NCBI GenBank assembly: GCA_002437945.1
Contig: DJSB01000011.1
Coordinates: forward strand, 1 to 51,683
Reading direction: 5' to 3'
Length of the DNA stretch: 51,683 nt
Source of the DNA: Christensenella sp. UBA6345
GTDB lineage: Bacteria; Bacillota; Clostridia; Christensenellales; UBA1242
The first letter of the stretch is position 1. Each line of letters begins with the position of its first letter. A program made the translations under genes and the position numbers. The notes below the pieces were generated by a model. It was not told the DNA's origin. It did no database searches and worked only from the letters and a program-made list of their open reading frames with translations. Positions 36,813-44,358 of the stretch are shown piece after piece.

Positions 36813-37835
36813 ATAGAACGCTTCACCTTCATGAGACTGGAAGTATATACCAATAATACGTTTTCTTCTAGAATTGATAACAGTGTAAGCAGCACGTTTT
36901 CTTGCTCCGCCCACAACGTTAAGATTACGGGTATTACTTTCAACAAAGACATTATATGCACGTATTCTACCTGTGTTGTCTACAATAGTGATACCATCAT
37001 AGTCCAACATATCCATAAACAACTCGCATATACCTTTTAGTTTGGATTCATTATAAGTCTTACTACGTAAGAATAATTTACTAAAACTGATAGGTTCTTT
37101 CAACCACACGCCATCTTGGAAGAAACCATTATCTACATAATCCTTATCAACTATAACGCACAATGCACCATGAACTGTCTTAAATACCGAGTCAAACACG
37201 TTCTCGTACATAGTTTTAATTTCGTCAAGTTTCTTTTGAGTAGTACGAAGTTTTGAAAAACTTGCATCAACAAACTCTCTAATTTCTGTTTGCCAGTCAT
37301 TAACTATAGTATCATCTAGTGTATTGTTAATACTTAACTTTTCGCCTTTTAGACTAGTTAATGTAATATTATAACTACTAGTAGGTTCGACATGAACGAT
37401 ATATAATTTATCTGACCTTTCTTTTAATACTGCGTTAGAGAAAATAAGATTTTTAAGACTTTTTTCTTTAATACTATTAAGAACATTGCAGATACCATAA
37501 GTTACAGTATCTTCTTTGATATTAACAAATATTACCCAGCCATGTTTACAGAATGGTGCTAATTTTTTTATGTTATAATTAAACTTAACTTCAGCAATAT
37601 TCTCTGTAAACATAGAAAGTTTATAACAGTCTTCAATATTTTTTGCTATAAGGTCAATATTATTGGTAAACAAAATATTGGGGTGTAACTTTGTGCCTTC
37701 TTCTTCATAAGTTGAAAGACTAGAAAAGAAATTTAAAAATTGAGTAAATAATTTCTTTGGAAAATTTTCAAACTCTCTTTCTACAAACTCAGTAACTGCG
37801 ACTTTGGCTGTAGAGTATGTTACTGTATCTTGCAT
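36795..37835 (-). CDS. Divergent DisA_N/DAC-like domain protein
   Basis: 346 residues, strong GGGAGGAG site. Residues ~1-215 are a mixed alpha/beta region I do not recognise. The last ~130 residues resemble the diadenylate cyclase fold: YDGITIVDNTGRIRAYNVFV aligns with the DGA..i....i..a.v of DisA, VVGGARKRAAY with GTRHRAA, and IIGIYFQSHEG with the closing SEE.G strand. Two signature residues differ: DGA reads DGI and RHR reads RKR. It may be a cyclase, a nucleotide sensor of the DAC-derived kind, or an inactive relative. No membrane helix. It is preceded by a palindromic site (37885-37914). Confidence 0.55.
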   Translation of the reverse strand: MQDTVTYSTAKVAVTEFVEREFENFPKKLFTQFLNFFSSLSTYEEEGTKLHPNILFTNNIDLIAKNIEDCYKLSMFTENIAEVKFNYNIKKLAPFCKHGWVIFVNIKEDTVTYGICNVLNSIKEKSLKNLIFSNAVLKERSDKLYIVHVEPTSSYNITLTSLKGEKLSINNTLDDTIVNDWQTEIREFVDASFSKLRTTQKKLDEIKTMYENVFDSVFKTVHGALCVIVDKDYVDNGFFQDGVWLKEPISFSKLFLRSKTYNESKLKGICELFMDMLDYDGITIVDNTGRIRAYNVFVESNTRNLNVVGGARKRAAYTVINSRRKRIIGIYFQSHEGEAFYKPVKK

Positions 37836-37884
37836 TGTTACTCCTCCCGTATATTTTTAATAAAAAATTCAAATAATGACACAA

Positions 37885-37914
37885 TATACACCCTGTAATC
37901 AACTAGGGTGTATA
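37885..37914. promoter_or_regulatory. Palindrome upstream of the DAC-like gene
   Basis: Perfect 10-bp inverted repeat TATACACCCT/AGGGTGTATA with a ten-base spacer and no T run on either side. It is better read as an operator or leader hairpin than a terminator. Confidence 0.5.
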
Positions 37915-38078
37915 ACGATTAATAATACATAATTTTGTCTCTTGCACTCATAATGTATCAAATCTAAAAATAAAAGTAAATCGTTTTTTATTAGATTTTT
38001 ATATTTATTCATAATTATGTATATTTTTTATGTATTTAGAACCAAAAACAGCAAAAATGTTTTATTAATCTGTAAGTT

Positions 38079-38206
38079 TATTGCTAGGCTTTTTAAAGAT
38101 TGAATAAAGGCAAATGTGTGACTGCATATTTAACACTTTTTATGCAAAATTGTTAACTTTTACACCCTAATTACATTTAACAATGCATCTTAATTGCCTA
38201 GCAATA
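38079..38206. ncRNA. Candidate structured RNA with closing stem and two inner hairpins
   Basis: An 11-bp closing stem (TATTGCTAGGC at 38079-38089 with GCCTAGCAATA at 38196-38206) encloses two hairpins: TGCATA/TATGCA (38123-38128 with 38141-38146) and ATTGTTAA/TTAACAAT (38149-38156 with 38077+100 i.e. 38177-38184). GCAT at 38185-38188 can alternatively pair with ATGC at 38142-38145. No ORF overlaps it. Size and long closing stem would fit a 6S-like RNA or a cis-regulator, but I recognise no family and cannot fix the strand. Confidence 0.35.
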
Positions 38207-38252
38207 TCGTATGGTTGGGATTATCTATAATAATGATATGAATATAGGACAC

Positions 38253-38317
38253 AAAAAAACATTAAGTGTATTGGAAGTTACTATTACAGAGTTCACTTCT
38301 CACAACTTAATGTTTTT
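38253..38317. terminator. Long bidirectional terminator after the YdjG-like gene
   Basis: AAAAACATTAAGT/ACTTAATGTTTTT outer stem with a further GAAGT/ACTTC inner pairing and T runs on both strands. It ends the minus-strand gene at 38437 and could also end a plus-strand RNA from 38079-38206. Confidence 0.8.
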
Positions 38318-38436
38318 ATTTTCAACTAAAAATCTTTTTATAAATCAATAAATACTGCTAGTTAGTCAATTAACATTCTTTTCTAACTTTTAATAAAATG
38401 ATTTATTTAAAGTAAACAACTCGATTATATCAAGTA

Positions 38437-39495
38437 TTATCTATTTTTAAAATACAAAATACCACCCACAACAGCAAGTACTCCTACCAAAATACCCATA
38501 ACTAATCCAAATATTTTCCAACCAGATCTAGGCACTTTACCTGTTACTCTACCAGTACTACCATTAACCAAGAATCTATATGATTTCTTATTAAACATAA
38601 AACTACTTATCCATACTGGTAAATATATGTATCTCCACATAATCGAATTAAAAGTACTTTTAACGTTAATGTACTCATAATTATCATATCTAAATTGTCT
38701 TTTTGCCCTACTAGTTATTTCTTCTTTTGCTTCCCTAGTTACATTTTTAAAACCATCGTGCAAACCATAATTAAATTCTTTGCTGACAAAACCTAATAAA
38801 TACTCTGGACTATATACTTTCAAGTCAGACATATCCCAATATCCTAAATCTCTAAACTCATAGCCTGTTATATCCGAATGTCCTGGGTTTAAATAATCGG
38901 TAAATACATCAAATCGTTTACCGCTAAAAGGGTGTCTAGTAGTATAAGTCTCTGTACGAGTAACTGGCTGACCATTAACATTAACCGTAACTGTACGAGT
39001 ATGAGTATTAATACCCACACCATCTATCTTTGAATCAACATTAAAGTCAAAATCCCATGATGGGAAATATTCACCTTCCATTTTATTAAGTTTGGCAGTG
39101 CTTTTAAGTTTGTTGGGAACAAACTTTTTATTACCTAGCCAAGCACGATATTTTTCAATTGCTTGTTCTTTAGTTAATTTAAAAGGTATTACTGCATCTG
39201 GTCTAAACTTAATGGCATTACTTAAATGTTTAAGGTTGGTCGAACCGCAATAAGGACATACACCATTAACATTATCTTCAGCAGAAGTTTTTGCACCACA
39301 ATTTTCACATTCTAACCTTAACGATGCATTTTTATTGCATTCAACTTCACTTTGTGGATTGTATTCTTTTTTTTCTGTCATTTCTTGTGATTTAATACTT
39401 TTTACACTACCACATTGTGGACATTTAAGTGATTGAGTAATAGGGTCAAAACTCATCGAATAGCCACAGGATTGGCATTTACTATCAAAATCCAT
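38437..39495 (-). CDS. Double zinc-ribbon membrane protein, YdjG-like
   Basis: 352 residues, GGGAG site. The N-terminus has two zinc ribbons: CQSCGYS...CPQCG (~7-31) and CENCGAKT...CPYCG (~64-85). The middle (~100-310) is a beta-rich domain with DAVIPFKLTKEQAIEKYRAWLGNKKFVP, PSWDFDFNV and LPVWISSF. One membrane helix ends the protein. The layout matches B. subtilis YdjG, a zinc-ribbon membrane partner of the PspA/YdjI membrane-stress system. The YdjI-like gene directly upstream supports this. Confidence 0.7.
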   Translation of the reverse strand: MDFDSKCQSCGYSMSFDPITQSLKCPQCGSVKSIKSQEMTEKKEYNPQSEVECNKNASLRLECENCGAKTSAEDNVNGVCPYCGSTNLKHLSNAIKFRPDAVIPFKLTKEQAIEKYRAWLGNKKFVPNKLKSTAKLNKMEGEYFPSWDFDFNVDSKIDGVGINTHTRTVTVNVNGQPVTRTETYTTRHPFSGKRFDVFTDYLNPGHSDITGYEFRDLGYWDMSDLKVYSPEYLLGFVSKEFNYGLHDGFKNVTREAKEEITSRAKRQFRYDNYEYINVKSTFNSIMWRYIYLPVWISSFMFNKKSYRFLVNGSTGRVTGKVPRSGWKIFGLVMGILVGVLAVVGGILYFKNR

Positions 39496-39534
39496 ATTAT
39501 TCTCCCATATAGGTTATATGATTGTAATTTTTTT

Positions 39535-39563
39535 ACTAAAAAACGCCCTAAAAATCGGGCGTT
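39535..39563 (-). terminator. Intrinsic terminator after the SPFH gene
   Basis: AACGCCC/GGGCGTT stem with an eight-base loop and a T run on the minus strand. It separates the YdjI-like from the YdjG-like gene, so the second is probably expressed at a lower level or separately. Confidence 0.85.
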
Positions 39564-39576
39564 AACTTTTTATGAT

Positions 39577-40695
39577 TTATAATTTCTCGCCACATTCGGA
39601 ACAGAATTTGCCTGTGCCGGTATTTTCAGCACCACATTTTTTACAAATTCTTTTAGTGTCTTGGCTCTTACCACATTCTGGGCAGAATTTTGCTCTAGCA
39701 CCAATCTCTGCACCGCAATGTACACATTTTTTCTTACCAGCAGTCTGGAACTTATGTCCGCATTCTGGGCAGAACTTTGCTTTTTCGTTAAGTTGTGCTC
39801 CACAATCTGGGCAAGATTTTTTACGGCTTGAAGATGTTAAACTTTCATTAAGCACTTGTCCCATAGCCATACCAGAACCTAGTCCTACACCCATACCTGC
39901 CATATTAGCACCATTAGGGTTATTAGAACTTTCTCTTAAAGCATTGGCTGCTTGATACTTAACGAATGTATCCATCGAATCACCCATAACGCCCATAGAA
40001 CTACGAGTATCAATTGCTTCTTCTACTGCTTTTGGGAAAGAAATGTTTTCAATAACTAAATTGGTTAATGTTAAACCTAATTTATTAAATTCGGCATTAA
40101 CATTACCTTGAGCAACTTTGTTGAATTCCAACAAATTGCAAGCCAAGTCTAATGCAGAAATTTTTGATTCGGCTATACAATCAGATATAGCAGCAACCAA
40201 CATACTCTTTAAATAACTTGTAATATCTTCAGTCTTAAATGTAGAGTTAGTACCAAACAATTCCTTTAAGAATACTGCTGGGTCAGAAACTCTAAATGCA
40301 TATGTACCAAAACTCTTTATACGTATAGTACCGAATTCTTTATCACGCATAGCAATAGGATTGCTTGTGCCCCATTTAATATTAGTAAATTGTTTTGTAT
40401 TAACAAAATATACATCTGCATAGAATGGAGAATTAAATCCATATGGTAAACTTAAAAGTTTGGTTAAGAATGGTAAGTTAGATGTAGTTAAGGTATACAT
40501 ACCTGGTTCAAACACATCGGCCAACTTTCCCTTATTAACAAATATTGCTGCTTGACTTTCTCTAACAGTAAGTTTACTACCCATCATAATTTGACGGCCG
40601 TCCATAGGATACTTATATACTAGAGTATCTTTACTATTGTCAGTCCACTCTAAACTTTTTAATAATTGACTTTTTGTAAAACTAAATAAACCCAC
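39577..40695 (-). CDS. SPFH/YdjI-like protein with three C-terminal zinc ribbons
   Basis: 372 residues from a GTG start with GGGGGA upstream. Residues ~1-260 are the SPFH (virion core/YdjI) domain: LVYKYPMDGRQIMMGSKLTVRESQAAIFVNKG and MRDKEFGTIRIKSFGTYAFRV are typical. A Gly/Met-rich linker (GANMAGMGVGLGSGMAMGQ) leads to three tandem zinc ribbons (CPDCG..CPECG, CVHCG..CPECG, CKKCG..CSECG). In B. subtilis, YdjI takes part in membrane targeting of PspA. Starts 14 bp after the gene at 40710, so the two form an operon. Confidence 0.85.
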   Translation of the reverse strand: MGLFSFTKSQLLKSLEWTDNSKDTLVYKYPMDGRQIMMGSKLTVRESQAAIFVNKGKLADVFEPGMYTLTTSNLPFLTKLLSLPYGFNSPFYADVYFVNTKQFTNIKWGTSNPIAMRDKEFGTIRIKSFGTYAFRVSDPAVFLKELFGTNSTFKTEDITSYLKSMLVAAISDCIAESKISALDLACNLLEFNKVAQGNVNAEFNKLGLTLTNLVIENISFPKAVEEAIDTRSSMGVMGDSMDTFVKYQAANALRESSNNPNGANMAGMGVGLGSGMAMGQVLNESLTSSSRKKSCPDCGAQLNEKAKFCPECGHKFQTAGKKKCVHCGAEIGARAKFCPECGKSQDTKRICKKCGAENTGTGKFCSECGEKL

Positions 40696-40709
40696 AATAA
40701 TCCCCCTAA

Positions 40710-41147
40710 TTATCTTAAAATTATATTGCTAGAAACTGCACAAATTGTGTCACCTTCTGCCAAAACCACTTCTTGATTGTGTCTATATTCTCTTACATAG
40801 ATACCTACTCTAACATTGAATGTATCTTGATTTTCATCAGTAGATAAAAGAATATATTTACCTGGTTTAACTTCGCCATCTTTGCTTACAATTACTGGAG
40901 TATTCTGGTAAAGCATAATATCTTTTTGCTGATATGTAGCATTAACTTTTGTTTCGGTAACTTCGTTAACTTCAGGCAAAACCGGATTCTCTTCAACAGT
41001 GTATCTTACATCGTCTACTATATCCAAATTCTCTTCTTTTTTCTGTTGTAATGCTTTGGCACGTTTCTTCTTAACCAACACTTTTACTGTAAACAATGTA
41101 ATGTATAGAAAAGCCGATGCGCCCAAGGCAATATATAAATATAACAT
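40710..41147 (-). CDS. Single-pass membrane protein of unknown function
   Basis: 145 residues, AGGAG site. One N-terminal helix (~3-25), a basic stretch (KKKRAKALQQKK), an acidic linker, then a small beta-rich domain of about 70 residues (KPGKYILLSTD, FNVRVGIYVREY, VVLAEGDTICAVSSNIILR). First gene of the operon with the SPFH protein, so a role in the same envelope-stress module is likely. Family not recognised. Confidence 0.7.
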   Translation of the reverse strand: MLYLYIALGASAFLYITLFTVKVLVKKKRAKALQQKKEENLDIVDDVRYTVEENPVLPEVNEVTETKVNATYQQKDIMLYQNTPVIVSKDGEVKPGKYILLSTDENQDTFNVRVGIYVREYRHNQEVVLAEGDTICAVSSNIILR

Positions 41148-41467
41148 ATCAACACACTCCTAATCATTATTACTATTATATTTTAACATATTATTAAAAT
41201 AACTTAAAGTAAATTATAATACTATTATTTCTCATTTTATTATAAATTTACCCAAATTGCTACATTTTTTTATTACTTATTAAAATTTTTAAACGTAATT
41301 ATTATTTTTTAGGCGTATCAGTATTAGTAATTGACAATTAATCGAATAAAACAAAAAAGTGAACAGTATTAAAAGTTATGTTTCAAAAACTAATTTCTTT
41401 TAATCTACTCACTTTTTTTCATTCTAATTAATTATTTTTTATGATTATAAAAATATTATCTAATTGT
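41148..41467. other. 320-bp intergenic region
   Basis: AT-rich. Holds the upstream region of the 40710 gene and the terminator at 41353-41419; nothing else is visible. Confidence 0.6.
41353..41419 (-). terminator. Long terminator after the kinase-fold gene
   Basis: AAAAAAGTGA/TCACTTTTTT outer arms with an inner ATTAAAAG/CTTTTAAT stem and a T run on the minus strand. Confidence 0.8.
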
Positions 41468-42538
41468 TTAATTTTCCATACTGTTTTTTAGTTTTGCTTG
41501 GGACTGCATAACTTGTTTATATCTACCTATATCGCCATTAACTGCATTCAAAATTATATGATTACAGCCATCTTCACTAGTAGGAACTATCATATTATTA
41601 AGTGTTAAAGCATTAACTGCTTTTGCAAGTATTTTTGTACTATTAAGCACAATAGTTTTTCTTTGATTATCGGTCAATAAATAATTATGAAAATTAGAAC
41701 ATGTAAATGGGTGTAAATAATCCGACACTAAATTACTATGAAATTCTCTAGGGTCACAATCTGACTTAAACACAGGCAATTGTGGATTATTGTCTAATCT
41801 AGATATAAGTTGTGGCACGGTGTATTTTTTATGTTCCAATTGATACAATTCCGATTGTATACGAGTTAAATTCTTTTTAATATCTAAATCAATAATACGA
41901 AAACCTTGTTTAGTAATCATAAGATTGCCACAATGTGTGTCTAAATGTCTAAATCCTATATCCCACAAAAATTGATATTGTTGGAACAAATCACTAAATT
42001 GTTTAACATCATATTTAAGCATTATTTTTTGACTACTTAAATTATAATCATATAGATAACTAGCCACTTTATTTAGTTCGACATCAGTCATAGTTAAACT
42101 ACGTCTTTCTATAGGGTCATATCCTAGTGCCATCTTATAAAGATGAGAATAGCCCATAATATATATTTCTTGTCCATTAATTCTGTCATACACTTCATGA
42201 TAATGATGGTCTGCAAAAAATATCGTGTAAAGTTTAGGAATATTAATTCCCCTACTTATTAGCCAATTGTTAAAGTCAACCACGTCAGTATCTTTAAATT
42301 GTCCATTGGCTTTCTTAACAACATAATTTTTATGTTTAAGCATAACATACTGATTTTTGTCGCCAAAGTAGGAACAAGCCTTGCTAGCACCTTCACTAAC
42401 AATATTATTATCTGCCGAATTTACGGCTTCTACAAAAGATAACTCTTCCGCATTATTAGGTCGAGTCAATGTAGTTCTAGCCAAATTCTTATCTTTAACA
42501 GTATTAAAAATTTTTTCAAACTCTTCTCTTTTCATCAT
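41468..42538 (-). CDS. Kinase-fold (APH/RIO-like) protein
   Basis: 356 residues from ATG 42538. The catalytic loop reads RHLDTHCGNLMI (Asp200, Asn205), followed by FRIIDLDI, the metal-binding counterpart of DFG. Upstream, YVVKKANGQF may hold the ATP-lysine. No Gly-rich loop is clear, as in many phosphotransferase-like kinases. A helical C-terminal part follows. A TTG at 42571 is open in frame but lies exactly in the promoter -35 box. There is no ribosome site before ATGATG, and the -10 ends four bases before it, so the mRNA looks leaderless. Substrate unknown. Confidence 0.65.
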   Translation of the reverse strand: MMKREEFEKIFNTVKDKNLARTTLTRPNNAEELSFVEAVNSADNNIVSEGASKACSYFGDKNQYVMLKHKNYVVKKANGQFKDTDVVDFNNWLISRGINIPKLYTIFFADHHYHEVYDRINGQEIYIMGYSHLYKMALGYDPIERRSLTMTDVELNKVASYLYDYNLSSQKIMLKYDVKQFSDLFQQYQFLWDIGFRHLDTHCGNLMITKQGFRIIDLDIKKNLTRIQSELYQLEHKKYTVPQLISRLDNNPQLPVFKSDCDPREFHSNLVSDYLHPFTCSNFHNYLLTDNQRKTIVLNSTKILAKAVNALTLNNMIVPTSEDGCNHIILNAVNGDIGRYKQVMQSQAKLKNSMEN

Positions 42539-42542
42539 AGTT

Positions 42543-42571
42543 ATTTTATCACAATTTTTACATGTATTCAA
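42543..42571 (-). promoter_or_regulatory. Promoter with leaderless start for the kinase-fold gene
   Basis: On the minus strand TTGAAT, 17-base spacer, TAAAAT with an upstream TG (extended -10). The predicted +1 (42538-42535) coincides with the ATGATG start. Confidence 0.65.
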
Positions 42572-42609
42572 TACCTAAAAATTACTTATATATCTGTTTT
42601 ATATAATTA

Positions 42610-42647
42610 AAAAAAAGAACCCATCTTTTAAAGATGTGGTTCTTTAT
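42610..42647 (-). terminator. Intrinsic terminator after the beta-helix lipoprotein gene
   Basis: AAAGAACCCATCTTT pairs with AAAGATGTGGTTCTTT (one bulge); T run on the minus strand. Confidence 0.85.
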
Positions 42648-42662
42648 AAACAATAATTGATA

Positions 42663-44130
42663 TTAAGCGTTAACTTCAACTACTGTATTGGTTGTCGCAT
42701 CGTAATTAAATATTTTTACATCGCTTAAACCTGCAACTTTATTAGATACATAGTCAAATTGATTCATAACAGTTGTTTTGTCTTCAACCTTTGCTAATTT
42801 ACCACTCTTGTCATTACAGTTGTATACAGATATTTTAGTACCATTGGCAGATACAAATTCACAACCTTGTATATCAAGACTTAAACGATTAGTTTTTACA
42901 TTGCTATCATAATATAAATTTGTTCTGATAATCAATGCAGCACCATCATCATAGTTAGTACCTTGAGCATTAATATTTTCACCAGTTTTTGGAGTAAATG
43001 TAGAAGATGTAGAAATTAAAGATGTGTTTCTTAATTTTATATCTCCCATCATAACATGTAAAGCACCAGTCTTACCAATTAATTGACAAGCGTCCATATC
43101 TACTTGCATAAAGCCAGAAACAAACACAGCAGTATCATCTCTTGATGTAAATGTACTTCTATTGGCTATAACTTTCACGTCTTTTGTAATACCTGTATTA
43201 TTGTTTGATAATGCCATAAGTGCAGCATTAACATGGCAATTGTTTAGGGTTAATTTTGCATTGTCCCATATGGTAATACCATTTTTGTTAGAATTTAGTT
43301 CTACATCATTAAGTGTTAAACGGAAATTATATTCCAACTGAACTACAGCGCCTTGTCCTTCATTCCAACTTGATTGTAAATTTAATTTACCATTTTTTAC
43401 TATTGCACTATAATCTTTGTTCTCTACATTTCCATAAAGCAAAGATAAACGTTCTGTTGGAGCAAAGTTGATATTTTTACCACCTAAATCCAACACAACA
43501 TTTCTATTAATTGATAATTTACCAGTAAGATTAATATCATTAGTTACTTTTACATATATTGTTGAAGTGGCGGTTAAATCTGTAACACCAACATCTTCAA
43601 AATCACTTTCAGTAGCAACTAATAATGGGAATTCTTCTGTCTCGCCAGCAGTCTTTGTATCGGTATGTGTAGGGTCATTTACACAAACGCCATTATATTT
43701 CTTTGTTGTTTTGTCGTAAGTATATGTGTAATTATGACCTTTGGCTAAAACGGTAATGTTATTTAATTCGTTTTCGCCATTTTCTGTTCCGAAGTCTTTA
43801 TTACATCTTGCACAATGCCAGTATTCTAAAGTACCAGCAGTAGTACAAGTTGGTAATACAGCATTATGATGCTGCATATCATGTCCTAAAGCAGCCACAA
43901 CTACAGTTTCAAGTTCTTTTCCATTTTCTTCTGCGTCTAATTTCTTGTCGCAAGTTGTACAACTCCAATATTCCACATTGCCAGCAGTAGTACAAGTTGG
44001 TGATACTGCATCATGATGTTCAAGTGAATGTACATGTGGTTTTTCTCCACAGGCTACTAGTAACATCATGGTTAAACACATAAAGCAGGCAGATAGAATA
44101 GTGGTTATTAGTTTTTTTGCGTTTTATCAT
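42663..44130 (-). pseudogene. Beta-helix surface lipoprotein, frameshifted at an A7 tract in the signal peptide
   Basis: The long frame runs to 44081 (472 residues from an internal Met), but the only good start is the ATG at 44130 with AGGAGGA upstream, in another frame. Seven As at 44112-44118 (minus strand) separate them. With six As the protein would begin MIKRKKLITTILSACFMCLT and continue into MMLLVACG, a perfect lipoprotein signal. The mature part has two repeats of H.AV.PTCTTAG..EYW.C..C.K (~30 and ~75), then a parallel beta-helix-like region of repeated N/I/L turns. So it is a phase-variable gene, a slippage-read gene, or a sequencing error, rather than a decayed gene; the rest of the frame is intact. 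Confidence 0.75.
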
Positions 44131-44300
44131 ATTTTCCTCCTATATTTTGATACTCATATTGTATCACATTCACATTTTTTATAGAAATTAATTAATATAA
44201 AATTATATTGTACAAAACAACCAAAAATATTATGTGACATTAATATATCATTATTGTTTATTTATTAATTAAAAATTAAATATTATCAACACACCAACAC

Positions 44301-44351
44301 AAAAAAAAGACATTATGATTTAATCTATGAAAAGATATTATCATAATGTCT
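44301..44351 (-). terminator. Intrinsic terminator after the P-type ATPase gene
   Basis: AGACATTATGAT/ATCATAATGTCT 12-bp stem, T run on the minus strand, just past the stop. Confidence 0.9.
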
Positions 44352-44358
44352 AATTTTA

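Larger units (their letters stand above)
37836..38436. other. 600-bp intergenic region
   Basis: No ORF with a ribosome site. It holds, in order, the DAC-like gene leader with a palindrome (37885-37914), a candidate structured RNA (38079-38206) and a strong two-way terminator (38253-38317). Confidence 0.6.

Noticed and set aside
36716..36961. An 81-codon minus-strand ORF overlapping the end of the DAC-like gene
   Set aside because: It is out of frame with the DAC-like gene, has no ribosome site, and reads as a shadow.
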